The notes beneath the pieces were generated by a model. It had not been told where the DNA came from, did no database searches, and saw nothing but the letters and a program-made list of their open reading frames with translations. Made by a program: the position numbers and the translations under genes. From Bugulina stolonifera (Eukaryota > Bryozoa > Gymnolaemata > Cheilostomatida > Bugulidae), in contig OW285188.1 of assembly GCA_935421135.1 (NCBI GenBank), positions 15,787,233 to 15,851,232 on the forward strand: DNA of 64,000 nucleotides. Direction: 5' to 3'. This document shows, in pieces, positions 33,001 to 48,000 of this stretch (positions are counted from its first letter, which is position 1; each line of letters opens with the position of its first letter).

Positions 33001-36000
33001 AATGTATCAACTATCAAGTTCTGTTTTATTTGCTTTCCAATTGAGATAATATATATAAAACCTAACAGATAGCTACTAGTTATTTATCGTACTCCACATA
33101 GTTATACCTTGAAACATTATTACATGCAAGTTAATATATTTTTATATAAAGTATATTATTAGTTTTCTGTTATAGTTATTTCAGTAAACCAGTTGTACTT
33201 GAACCATCATAATATAATATGATGTTAACCAAAGAAAACTGCAACATGCTATCTAATAGCATGTTACGGTTTTCTTTGGTGAATATAGTTGGACGCCTAG
33301 TTACCCCAGCTGTACTTTTAGTCATGTTAGAACAAATACAGTTCTGATCAGATATTCTCTGTTACTAGAAAGCATCATACAGTACTTGTAATGTCACAGT
33401 GGATCATATCATTTTCTATGCAAATCAATGGGAGTTGTCTGCTTATTTTGGTCATTGGAGCGATTATTATTATTGCTGAATAAGACACTGACACTTAGAA
33501 TTGCTTCACACAAAATTTTAACTAAATACTAGTTTATATGCAGTGTATTGGCTAGATCATTAAACTATTTAGTGTCATCAATGCCGTAACATACAAGGGG
33601 GATAACTCACACTACCTGCTCTTTGTACATGCATGTGCAAATATATAGGCTACATACCTGTGGTATTAGTCAACACATAGTTATTACATCTATCCACAGG
33701 TTCGTGACTCGGCGTTGGCAGCACTAGCTGAAATATACAGACATGTTGGTGAGAGGGTCAGATCTGACATACTCAAGAAAAACCTGCCTCATAGCAAGTA
33801 TGTTCCCTCAAATAGTTACCTGCTGTACTATAATAGGCTTACTCTATTATATAACACTGTATCCCAGTAACCAATCATATCGATGGTTCTTGGTTACCAT
33901 GGTATGTCAGCATTAGTATAGGGTCTATTAACTAGTGGCAACTATTGATAGTACTTAGTCTAACATCAGAAATTGGTATGTCTTCTGGATTAGATTATGA
34001 ACAGACGTTGATCAGATGAAATGTCAATGTGCAATGTTTATGACATCAACACAGTTGGTTTAGCCACGTAGGCCTACCAGCCATTGATGTTCAGGAAAAC
34101 ATAACTCTCCGATATCACCTCCACCTTAGAATGGTGCATGTTAGCCCTCATTCATTTCTGATTAGATTCAGTGAGTAAGGGAAACATGACACCTGTTTGT
34201 CTTGCTGTTTGCTAGTTATTTGCAGTTTTGGAAAATCTATAATAATATTTTAGGATGGCAATGATCAACAACAGGTTTGACGATGTGCAGACATTGGGTG
34301 AAATGTTACCTACCGCCACTACTTCACAAATGACCACCTCTGGTAAGTTTCAGTAGCCTGTGTACACCATATCGTAGGTGATTGGTAACATTAGCTCTCC
34401 TCTCTTTCAATGGGATAATCAAAGCCTGCTGGTGATGCTTACTAGCTACTAATATCAGTGTTTCAAACTGGTATGATATTCGATGTAGTTGTGTTGGCTA
34501 AGGTACTTGGATGTTAGAGGTTGTGAGATTGTACGGAGTTCCAAAAGCAGAGTACTATATAGTATATACATTCAAATTAAAATACATGTGTACTATTTTA
34601 TTGTAAGTGTATTAATGATGCTTTCCGTATTATAATATAATGGCAAATGTTTCAGCTGATATGAGATAGGGCTGCTTAGAAACAAGTGGCCTCCATCTCA
34701 TCTCTATTGGAACTTCAGTAGTATTATTAGAGGCACATTTTAAGTGAAGTAAGAGTTTGAACTTTGACTATGTTTTCTGGGTGGTAGGCTAGTAAACACA
34801 GTGCTCAAAACGGAACCATGTCCTATATTATAGTGTCTGCTATCTAAATTGACTGTATTTGTTTCTCCGTTTTATATGCACTGGAATCCTAAGCTGCTTA
34901 GGTTATCTTTGAGGCAATCACCAGGCTTTTCTTCTTCTTATGTCATGAATTGCAGGCTACAGTATAGAGTTGTCTTCTTTTCTTATTTGAAGGTCTTGGA
35001 GTTGTCCCCTTTTTGTTTTTGTGATGCTGTGTGCAGACTTTCGATTATCTAATATGCAGTTGAATAAGAGTATTATGTAGCAAATCAAATATCCATGCTC
35101 ATGTGTATAAACCTCTAAAATGTATTAATGTAATAGTACATGTATGTCATACAGAGCTGCTTTGTGTAGCTGCATAGCATATAAAACTACAAATTCCGCT
35201 TGATACCAGTTCAATGTAGAGGGAATTAATCATGGCCACAGACTCATTTCCACTGGCTGTAGCAGTGGTTCCCACTCGCTTTTTGCAAACTGCATGTATC
35301 ACTCCAGAACTTATGGCAGGCACCTGCTACTGTTGTTCTGGTTTCTATTTAGACTCCATAACAATTAATAATAATATTATATTAAATGCAGCTCTCAACT
35401 AAATGTTGAATACCATTCTAGATTTATTTATATTTACATTTCTCCTATTATGTACACTTTGATCCTCAGGTGACTGAAATCAATGACTTTCAAAATCATT
35501 GACTTGGAAAAGTCAGTTTTACCAGCTCTCCACAGGTCATTGTAACAAATACCGACCTGTTCAAATGCAGCTATTCCGATCAAGGTGTAACAAATGTGCC
35601 TTTATCCATTTAAATGTTGGCCTAATACTATTTATATTTATTGCCTGTCCTTAGGCCATCTGAGGTAGCATAAATATTATGTAGAGCACTGCTGTGCATA
35701 CACACCTAAGGTTATTCAGCCATGTTTTTATATTTTACTAGAGTATATTATCAATAACTGAACAGAGCAAAACTGCTTTCAGATGGTTGGTTTGAAACAA
35801 AACAGTGGTTTTTAATAAACTAACCAAGATATGAAATATGAATGGATAGGTTGGTAAATAATTGAGTTTTCACAGATTCTCACTTATTAATAAAATCTAT
35901 TCAAAGGTTATTATTTGGAAAAAGAGACATAACAACAATCTAATACTACAGTTTTTGCACCACATTCAAATTGGCCTTGGACCAATTCTCACAATGAGAT

Positions 36001-39000
36001 GTATACACCATGTAGATGGCATCTGTCTCACGTTAACCATCAACAACATGAAATTGGTGTCCCTAAAAGGAAGGATTGACATCATGTCAGCTCACCTTTG
36101 GCATCTTGCACTAGAATTGTGTATAGCATTGTGTATATACATGTATATCAGCTACTATTGTACATTTATACATGGAAGTATAAAATAATAATATATTATT
36201 CTTTCAACCACTATGCTACCATGTATCGACATGCGTGTAGGCAGAGCTTAATATGAATGCTTGTCAATATTAGTTACTTGCGCTTGAGTGGCTTCGAATA
36301 CTTTCGAACGTGTCGTCACAAACCAATTGCAACTCCACCATTCATTTGTCAAAAGTTGCGTATTCATATAAGTCACATTTATTGTAAAGAAATCGAACAC
36401 TGTTGAAAGTACTGCACTAAGACTATTACAACTGAAATAAAACGGCTGTCATAGCTCTATAGGAATATTTTCTTCGTTCTGCAAGTTCATATGCAACCTA
36501 TCCGTTGGATATACTCTACATCTCAAGATGAAATATGAGTGAATAGGGGTCTGCACTTTGCTCTGTGGAAATTACTAACCAACATTTTGTATATAATGGC
36601 AAGCACAGATATCTGGAACGATTTGGACTCAACACTGAGTAGCCTGGATGTTATTACGTCGCGACTAGCAGGTATGCAGCACATAAATGACGAGGGGGAC
36701 TGGAGTGTCTCTGATACAATATCAGATTCCAGCAGCCATGACACCTGGTACGATACTGTCAAATTCTCTGGCAATGGCAGTCCAGCCTTCACAGAGGACA
36801 GTGCGCTGGTCATCAGTCCTCGTTCTGGACTCTCGGAGAAGAGAGGGTCTATGAGTTCACAGTCTTCGAGTGTAGGATATCACTCCGCTAATCATGACAT
36901 CAACAGTGCTATCCTATCGCCTCTCTCTGACAAATCTAAGTGGTCTGTTAGTTCGCCGAAAGCCAAGGTTCGCTTCGATGAGATGAACCTGGTTATGACG
37001 AAATCTCCGACGAACTTCGAACTGTCCAGTTCACAACTAGAAGAATGTGGAGAATATAATAATAATAATATGCAAAGGAATGTTAATAACAATAATGACA
37101 AAAGTTGGTCTAGAAAAGGTATTGTGAAGAGTAAGACTACAATCCCTATACAGTCAGTGGATGAATCATATCAAGTTAAACAAGGTAGGAAGTATTGTAT
37201 TTTTGAATTCAAAAATTAGTTGGAACGTAAACACCACCCCCTGTCCCCGGTTTTATCCTCTTGATTCTTTGCTATAGAATATCGGCAAGCCTGTAGACCC
37301 TACTGCTCTAAAAATGGGATGAGTAATTTTAATATAATAATCTACAGGACAGTGTGGGCACAATAAATATGTTATGAACAATAATTGAGTAATCGTTTGC
37401 TCATGGTTCAGTTGTTATACACAAAATACTTCAAACCCATAGTGTCAAACTCTATCATGTGTGACTTGAATAAATTGAGACTTGTATTTATTCTTGTAAT
37501 AGCTAAGTATTTTACTACTGATTTATAATATAAATATCTTGATAATTTATTCATACGAAAATAACAACATCTAGGGTATTGAAATATTTCAAGTATGGCC
37601 TAAAATAATGTGAATAGAATACAGATATATGTAATACTAATCACAGTAGCTGTTACTTTGTAGTCAATAATTTTATGTTTATAATTTATCTGAAATGTTG
37701 TTATAATATTCAAATGTTAATGGCCAGATGTTTGCTGAAAGAAACAATCCAGCCTTGGGTTTATTAGCCCATATTAGTTACAATTATTATTGTGCAAACT
37801 CATAGTTTTTAAGAAGTAATTAGCTGCCATTCATTTACAAGACTAATACAGCTGCTGCATTCATGTTCTATCACCCAGTTTCTCTCGCTGCCGTCATTGT
37901 ATATCACCATTTATATTAATATTGCTTGGCTACTTGTATAAATAGTTTTGGTTGACCGCAGCAAGGGTTGAAGATAAACGTTCATCTCGTTCATCTCGTA
38001 GAATGTTACAGCGTCTCAGGTGTTGAAATAATTGTTTATAGCACAGTAATTATAATTTATTACATACACTGTATTATATCTTTTCTATGTTTTTCTTATG
38101 TACATCAGCTGCGGCAGGCCCTACTAATACATTTATATGTTGCTTACTGCGAATTTTCTGGTGAGATTAACATTAAGATGCCTTATCTCATGTAATACCG
38201 CAGCCAGGTTTTCATCCGCACAGCTTGAATTCATTGATAGTACAGTGAGTAACAAGTACCCAGTCAAAACAATGTCTATGAGACAACACACAGTGGAGTA
38301 TTATAATATAACTGCTGCAGTACAGTTACTAGATAATGAAATACTGTATTTAGTTAGCTTCATGTAAGCTAGTGCAAAATGGCTAAGCAGTCAGACAAAC
38401 GGCATAATATTCACGCTGAGAGAAAGATCGTGGCACTTCTCTCTCGGGTTGTTGCTCCACCCTTGCCAGGTATTAACTGTACATTTAAAAGCATATTGCA
38501 TTGTATACATTGTATATCTTTACAATAAATAACTTGAATGCTAGATGCTTCAAGTAAACTTCGAACAACATGCAAAATTTGAAGTAGCTTCGTGCAGTGT
38601 TCATTTGCAAATCTCAACTTCTGATAAAACTCTAGAATTAACTGTTACATTTCTATTTATGTACACTGTTATGCTTATTTATGGGCATTTTTAAGGTTAC
38701 AGTTGTAGATGGTATTAGTAGGTAATGGGCTAGTAGCAGTCACAGTCATATGTAACCTAGAGAATGTCATTTATCATAGAATTCATGTTGCTATGTAGTA
38801 AACCATGTCTACACAACTATGCATCTACTCTACATGTAAATACATAATATACTAGGTGTACCTGTAGCCTATGTCACTGTAGACTGTGGACAAGGTTGTA
38901 ATCATAGTTTTTGTTCTTGTAGCTGGTTGCATCTTTTTGTAGCTGCCCGAGATTAGTGTTAGGCATGCTCTAGTTTCATATTACCAAAGGAACAATTTTG

Positions 39001-42000
39001 TGTTGCGTAATGATAAATAATTCTATCAGATTTAGTTTGGTTCTCTTTCTTTGTGAAAGTGTCCGTTCCCATCTTCTCAGCAAGCAGAGTATATCGATCT
39101 CATATATATCTAGTGGAGATGTCTTGGGAGGTACTTTTTTAAAAAAATGTATGCTACTTGTTTGGAGTCGTCTTGTTTTAAGTAGTCCATATATGTTTGT
39201 ATAATACATAGAGTGGAGTTGATGTTTAGCAGTGTCACGAAAGGTGTAGTATTTCAGTTACTTTACTGTTAGCCAACAAAACTATATACAAATTGAAAGT
39301 TATTGAGTGTTTATACTAATGTGAGCCCATTGAAAGAAGAATCTTGTTTGCACAATAGTTGTATACTGTCCAAGTTGGATTCAATTGTAAAAATCTAAAG
39401 TTGTCACAATATAAAATATATAAACAATGCTATTCATTTACCTGATTGGTCTCATGTATAACGCAATGTAATAGACTGCTGCAACTGTACTTCCGCTGCC
39501 CATGCCAATGTTGCTACCAATAGCCTACTTGTAAGTATTTTGCTTGTATGCTATTATATCATTTACAGTGGGTAGATATAATGATGATGTTGATCATTCT
39601 CGACCTCCAAGAAGTACCTCCTCCTCCATGTCTGCTTCTAGATCCAGAACTACCAAAGGGATGACATCTTCTGGCTCGTCTAAAGCAGGTACACCCTTTG
39701 TCTCAAATAATATGTGCAGTAGACAGTAAAAACTAGCAACACAGCAGTATACTATCATAAATACAGATATGCAACAACGCCGTTGTATATGTACAGCGGC
39801 GTGTTGTAGGTTTATGACTATGCATCGGACTAATATAACTTGCAGGCCTATTTTATGTTGTGTAGCCTAACCTTACTAGATTATCCTGTATGTTTCAGGC
39901 GGGGGCAGTCGTGTACCTCACCGTACTCGGTCTGCTAGTCTACCTCCTGCAGGTATCCACATCTGTTGTCCAACTGGTTCCATAGCGTACTCATTGCCAT
40001 ACCCCCATCATATCGAATATTGCTTATTGGATCTGCTTCGCCTATCAGTTTCAGTCTTTTAGTCGAGTATCAGTCTATGCTTTGACCACCACAACACTGC
40101 CTCCCACCTACCTGTATATACCCCACATTTCAGTTTTTACAATGCGCTGGCTGTGTTGTCCCTTTCCTAGTAGCCGAAGTGCCATAATTTACACAAGGAT
40201 GTGATACAACTTTGGCAGTGTTACAAAATAGCCTTGAAGAAGTAATGGCTATATATAAGTTTATATGAATACTAGATACTCTAAAATTATGGTAATTTTT
40301 GGAGTTGTTGTTTTGACAGAGATAGTTTGGTATAATCTGTTTACAGTCATGTAGATGTAATAAATCTCAGAGATTATGTCAGTTTACCCATATACAACTA
40401 ACCACAGCTTACCAGGCTACCACTGATGTGCTATAAGCATGTACATGTATATACCACTTGCACCCTGCCCACTCACTTCTGTGGTAAATCTTTCCTTGTG
40501 GCTGATTCTCCCCGTCACTCAGTTGTTCTTCAAGGTCTCCAGTGCTACAGAACACCATTAAATATGGAATTTCTGAACTATACACCATTCATATTTGTTA
40601 AAAAAACCTGGCAGCGGAGTCGTAATGGAGCCCAATAGAAGCTACCTGCATACCATTATCTTACTGCCTTTTTTATGGCTATAATTATTCCAATCAAATA
40701 CATTTCATGTTTATTTGGTCTAGAGTCCGGTATTGTATGCTTTTCGCTCTCGGTGTTGTGCCCTTAAAACATTCCGTGTTAACCTGAGATGTAAAAACTT
40801 CGTTCTCCATCTACTGTTTGAGTTCGCCTTTTCATGCATTAACAATCTCCAAGCGACATCAGAAGTATCAATGTTAGCAATAACATTCATTTGTATTTCT
40901 CTAATAATCTCTTCTGTTTCTGACTTCCAGGTGCTGGGGCTGTTAGCGAGGACATGTTTACAAAATCCTTTGATCAAGTACCAAAAATTCATGTAAGTTG
41001 TATTCGATTATAACATGGATGACTTGGGTTATGGTACGTGATGTTGTCTCTAGCCATTGGTGGTAATTCGGATGTTTGTATAATTACGTGTATATAATAT
41101 TGATGTTATATCATGCCTAATGATTAATTAAAATATTGGATGGTTAAAAATATGAAGAAATTGAATACTTCACGAATTTGCTGTTCCGTTATACAAAAGA
41201 TAATGCGTGTTCTAATGAGGACATTTTGTATTCAGCGCTGTTGTGATCAATAGCATAATGTGATTGATTTTCTATGGGCTTATTACATAATGATTAACGG
41301 TAGAATTACCTGGTTATTAAATATATTGTGTGTTAAAACAAACATCAATAGCCAGATCAATGACTAATTGCTCTAGATGGACGCCTCGGCACACATGAAC
41401 AGTAAACCTTCAAGTCTTAATTTTAGCTAATTGTTTCCGAGTGTTTCTGTGAATTGTATTCCACAGGAATGGTGTAGGAATGCCGCCGCCTCCTTTTCAT
41501 TATTTCATAGACATAGACATCATTATTGATATTCGACTGTCACTCTTTTGTAATCACTGTTCTGATTCACTGGCAAATAAATGTTCTGGCAAATTTCCAT
41601 TTATAATTTCATGCCTCATCAGCAGAATATAACCTTGATCTTGTCAGCAAGGAAGTGGTTACATTGTCTTCAGAACTTGGCTGTTTTCACTGTTTGTTAT
41701 CATTTTTGGGATAGTATGTGTCTGATACATCTGTGTGGTTGATATGGATTCTCATGACTTGCTTCTGTTTGCAGATATCTTCTGGTCGGGATGTCGAAGA
41801 CAAGCTGCAGCACGCTATATCACTGTTATCCAATAGTAACACAGATTGGGAGAAACGTGTGCATGAGGTACATGGTCTATATACCACAGTCACATGTTGT
41901 GTTTATAGTCCACTGACTGTCCACTGGCGTATTGTTAGTCCACTGACATGTCCGCTAGCGTATTGTTAGTCCACTGACAAGTCTGCTAGCGTATTGTTAG

Positions 42001-45000
42001 TCCACTGACATGACCACTAGCGTATTGTTAGTCCACTGGAACCGTTTCCTGTATTTCGTCTCTACATACACTTGCAACTAATAAGCATATAATTATCATT
42101 CATAGTAATAAGGGAGGGTTTGGTTCTGGAACTAGAAATGATCCACTGGAATGTGGGTGTCTTGCTCTAACAACGTCACCATACTCATACCCTGGGCCAC
42201 GCAGGTCTGACTGTTTGACTTCATCAAGTGTCGATATTAGTTTCCACTAAACCAATATTTACTAATTCTTTGTTAAAAAATCAAATCAATAAAAACTAAT
42301 GTTGATGATTTCTCAGTGGAGTGAATACCTGATGTACATGTACATGTTGTATATCATAGTGGTCTATGGCATTTCTTATGAGGCAGACTTGACCATACAT
42401 TTGCATTTTTGTATGTCTAATATGTAAGATATGCCTAATGTCACAATTGAGTAAGTGAAACATGTATCTGCTTACAGCTGAAAGTGTGTCGTGCCATAGT
42501 ATTGGAGGGAGGAGCCAATTATGATGAGTTCTATACATCCATCCGACAGATGGAGACTGCCTTCATGTTCGCAGTGAAGGACTTGCGTAGTCAGGTGGTG
42601 AGGGAGGCTTGTATCACCATAGCGTAAGTGCTAAATATGTTAGTAATGGGAGGTGTGCAACTGGTAGGCTAGTTGGGCTGTAGGTGGGAATTAAGTGTAG
42701 AGGCACGCATTTCTCTCCTCTGATGTAATATCTCTCTGGATACTGTATATACAATGTGCATCGTTTTCATTGAGTGTGTGGGAGAAAATCATTAATCAGT
42801 AACTCTGTGATTGAACTTTTTTTTATTCTAGAGTAAGTTGTTAGCATAAAGTCAAGTGTTAGTAATACTCAGTCCTATACACTCCCCCTCTCTAATTTAA
42901 TGAATAATTACACAGTCATGATTAGGTTTAGAATTGAAGGACTCTATTAGCATCATTACAAAAAACTAAATTCTATTGTTGGGGCAAAAGATTTGTTTTC
43001 TCCCAACAGTACCCTTTGCATTGTTTCAACTCTGTTCTACACGCCATAGTCAATACTCTCCCCTCTGTCTGACCTCTCTCACACTCCATTGTCCTGCTTC
43101 ATCTCCCCTAATTCTAATAATATTTACACTGTGTATCCATCCCTCTGCAGTAATAATACTGGTTGCATAGGTTAAGGCGTGTCAATATTTACTAGCATTT
43201 GGTTAGCATCACAATATGCTCTAATACTACAGTACAAACCTGCATCTATTGTTGTTGTTGTTCATGTTTTATGGCATCTAATTGCAGGTTTTATGCACAG
43301 AATTTAGAGTCTAGATTAGATCACTTCTGTGAGACTCTATTTCCTTCTCTGGTGGCTCTCGTCTCCAACAGTGCAAAGGTCATGGCCACCTCTGGTAGCA
43401 CGGCTCTTAAATTCATTATACAGGTCAGTTTTGGGACTCGGATTCCCCTAATTAGCCCGAGTCCTAATAAAGGATTCAGAATTGGCCAGATATTACCTAA
43501 TAGTGTAGATAATAGAAGGCTCTAACCTACCTGCCGCCCACTGGTAGTTTGTAAGTGTTGGTAGATTCATAGTGACACCTAGCAAATTGGATATTGGCAG
43601 GCAGTTTCCTCTCTTGGTCAACTATGCCATAAACTATGCAAGTTATTCATCCGGAAAGCATTTGGTTTCCATGGTTACCAATGGCCATGTTCATGGCTTG
43701 TAATTAGTTTATTGTACAATGTTCACATCTACATTGTTATACTTTATATACCTGACATACATGTACACTGTATAATGTAAGAAATGATATTAATTACTGA
43801 GTTATACTTTATTATACATAGGTATATATAAGGTACATGTATACTACTTCTTAAATTTGTAGTTGATCTTGAATGTATTTTACTTATAGCATGTTCATTC
43901 TCAACGCCTAATACCAATTCTCACAGAACACACGAAGAGTAAATCCAATGTCATCAGAAGGTAAGTTTATACTCTAACAGTCTAGTAACATAACTTCCTC
44001 TCCGCGTGTAGCTGGTGGCACTGCTTCATATGAACACCACACTGCTATTGGATGGATTCAGAGGTTTAGGATCTGGGCTTGAATAAAAACCATTTATATT
44101 GAATAGAGCTACTACACGTTACATAATGGAATTGTATCTTTATGGCCTTACTACATGCCAAATAGTGACACTGTTAACTTTTTATGCAGCATGTTAGCTG
44201 AGCATAGAATATTAAACTTGCAACCAAATGCCTTTTGACTTGATGTGACCGGTTTAACATTTCACTGAACCACTGCTTGCTATGTTATCCTACACCTAAT
44301 CAATTCAATTTTGTTATTACTAGCAGAGGTTATGCAGTAGGAATTGTATCAAGTATTTATAGTAAAGTTTTACAATTTGTGGTTAATTATGAATGTCTTT
44401 ACTAATTTAACAATGCTCTTACTCACTTGTTACATGTTAACTTTTGTTTCAAACACACAATAGCTGGATTGTGCTCTCTTTCTCCTGTAGAATGTCTATT
44501 CATGCACTTAGCAAATTGATAACATCATTTGCTGCCAATAAAAACACTGCTCCACTCCCCTTTTATTCCATGTTGCACCTAAAACAGTTGGCTTACTATT
44601 AATATTTGAGGTTTGGCTAGTAAATTATTATAAAATGCATGTATTTATTACATATTATATAATAATGTACATGTATATGTTTGTATTTGTTGTTTATGTT
44701 ACAGATATTCATATGAGTTAATAGAAGGAGTGTTAGAGTCATGGCAAACACATCATATAGAGAGACATGTGACTAATCTACAGCAAACCATAAAGGCAGG
44801 CATCAGTGATGCAGACTCAGAGTCTAGGATATTTGCCAGAAAGTGAGTTGTCTCCACCTGTTTGTACATTTGGGGATCTCTGTGTATGATATATATAAAG
44901 TGATGCTATGCCCAGAGCCTATTTGTAGCCCAAAGTCTAACTGCTTTGTAACTAATGGTATTTCAATGTAGGATTATACATAACTATTCTACATCATCTT

Positions 45001-48000
45001 GGAAAGACATTTGCTTCGATTCAGTTCTACTGAACACTGAAGACAGATTCATAGCTGATGTATACATTGTATTTCAAATTGCGTCATTTATTAAGTTAAT
45101 GAAAAAGGAAAAACTAACCAGTGTGGCTTCTACGATCATGTAGCTTGTATTAACATAGGGTTTCAGTACTGCTTGTTGATTGGTTGGAATTGTGGGTTCC
45201 TTCACCGCATAGGCTGAACTACACTGGTCTAGTCTAACTCACTCAATATCGGCAGCACAAATTATTAACAATCTGTTGTGTTTGATAAGAACACAGCTAC
45301 ACTATACATAATATATGATGTATATAACTGGTATGAAATGTATGTAGGTAGGATGGGAGGGGGTAGATTCCTGTATGCATACACACACTGATTGGTATGA
45401 TATTTACTGACATACAGGGCTTTCTGGTTGTACTCACAACACTTCAAGCAGCACGCTGATGCACTCTACGAGACTCTAGATGCCAGCAGGCAGAAGCAGC
45501 TACAGGGAGAGTTGAGTAATGCCTCTAGCAGCAACTCTGTCAATAGTCAGCCTAGTAGCAGGCTACCTTCAGCTGGCAATGACAGGTTGGACTCTGCTGC
45601 GCCCCACACTTCTAACTTCAGGTAAGCGGACTATAAGTTCACTTGCCATTGGGCCAACTTTTATCCCCCAAATACTGACTGGTCAGCAAGTTTACATCAT
45701 GCATTGCTTTTCAATATATAATATTTTGCAGCGTATCTCAACTCTGTTATAATAATGATAGTAGTAATTTGCAAAGTATTTTGTCAGACTAGAAATCATG
45801 CATTAAAATTATTGGCAGTTGTTATCTTCAGAGTAAATATTTGTAGATGACTTCGCCCATCCATGATTAACCAGATATAGTTAAATATTAATAAAATATA
45901 GCCTGTAGTTAGGTGGACTGGGTAAACCTGCACACACTTTCAATAAACACTACATAGTGCACTATATACAGCAGATACTAGATAAGATTTTCTATCATAG
46001 GCAATGGGTAGACAATTCCATAAACTGTATGTTGCTCTGACAGGCAGCAGTACTTAGATGCAATTGATGTGCATTCTCATTGTGCTCCTTCCTCTTTTGT
46101 TATGCAATAACTCGCTGAAATTTAGCCAGGATTTTATTCCTTGCTCGTTACTAACCCAAGACATGCATTTGATGTAACGTTTCTCTGTGTTCTATATACT
46201 ACACTAATTATTAGTTACTTGTGAATAAATATTTGTTATTGTTGTTGTTTATACCCAGTCATGAGACAAGTCCGTAAGTATTCTGGCAACCTCATATCTT
46301 GTGCAACTGAACACTCTTCTTCCTCCACCTCTAAATAAATAGTTCTTTGGTTTCCCTGCACATATCTGCCCATATCTGTGGAGACTAAAGACTTTGGCTT
46401 AATACATGTAGTTTGTTAGGCATGGGATTTAGTTTGAAATTTTGATAAACGCTTCAAATGTTAGCTTGACACTGCTTGGCTGGTTTTCTGTTGGGTTTGT
46501 AAAACAATTTTGTTGATATTTCACCCATTTTTTGCGCTATAGATTAATCCTACCACAGAATGTCATAGCTAGAAAAGGCAGCTTCAGTAAACTGATGATG
46601 GAGTAAGAGAACCTTCATGAACTACCAGAAAAATTTGGTTCGATGCACCTCATAACGACTCTAAGTGTTCTTAGTGGGGACTCTAACCTTGAAACTATGA
46701 CTTTACCTAGAAGTTTTAAAAAGTAAATTTTTAATTTCATGTTTCTACTCGTTAGAATTTGTGGTAGTATGGTCTGATTCTTTAGCTCACATTCTCATTA
46801 TGTGTTGCAGAAGAGACAGCACCCGAAGTTCAGCTCGTGGCAGACTCGGTGGAACCAGAACTGGTATAATGAGTAAGTAAAATACATATAATATTGTACA
46901 ATGTACATGTAGGCGTTGCAACTCTTGTTATACATGTATGTTCTAGTTAGTGGATAATTGTTTCAGAGATGAATCTGGTCATATTCAAGTATACTCAAGG
47001 CCAGGAACTATTACTAGATTGTAGGCTGATGCCACTGTTTGAACATGTGACAAAGTTATGTAATAGATAACATAGGCAGTTCCTCCTGGGAAAACCGTCC
47101 TGCTCCTCTGATATAGTCTAGGTTCTATCCTTCTGCTTCATCTTCTGATATCTTCTTGATTGTACACAATGACAGGTTCAGGCTATGGTTATCTTGCCCC
47201 GCCACCTAATCGTAATATGAGCCGTTCCTCTAGTGCCCATGACCTGCCCCATACTGTGTCTAAGCCATCGCCTAGAATCATGTCAAATCGGCTGACAGGA
47301 AGTCAGCACTTGGCAATAGGATCATATAGTTCACTTCGTAAGTCCGTGCAGCATGCTACTTTGCTGGCCATCTTCCTAATGAATCTGCTGCATGGTTCAC
47401 TCAACTCAACCCGCTTCTTTAGGCATGTGAATCCATAATGTGAATAATCCATGTGTCCTTGGACTCCTCCTATCCATTATGTACCATATAGTCTACATCA
47501 TGATGTACATACTGCATATAGTCAATAGTCCAGGCTGACTGACTGCCCACAACACACTGTCACTCTGCTCTATAGCCTATGAATATCAATGTAGCTGTGT
47601 ATTGCTGTGTTATTTCAGTGGCCAAGCAATACTTGAACATGTCGCGTGCATCTTCAGACTACTGCCTTGGACGCCAACATACTAATGCTCGTAGCACTAA
47701 CATTAGGCATAGACCTACGCCTGCAGGTTAATCAACATTTGGTGTGCTAACTGATTGCACAGTTTTGCTTCGTGTGCGTGTTAGCATGCACAAATAATAT
47801 GCCTATGCTTCTTTTATAGAGGTTTTTCAAAGTACTCCTAGAATATAAGTTTATATATGCTTTGGGATTCAATCATGTTGCCTACGTGCTACTATTATCA
47901 ACTTTCACCACTTCCATGCACTGTGCCATTGCTATTCTCACTGTACTGTTGTTCCACTTTGTAGCGAGACCTCGTAAACCTTCAGCTACCACATCATACA

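Noticed and set aside
35862..36188. 108-codon plus-strand frame in CLASP intron 7
   Set aside because: No family resemblance, no splice partner and AT-rich composition; likely chance.
37962..38018. A possible CLASP cassette exon with Ser/Arg-rich coding (RSSRSSR)
   Set aside because: Its acceptor phase fits exon 7, but it ends in phase 2 while exon 8 needs phase 1, and no phase-2 partner was found.
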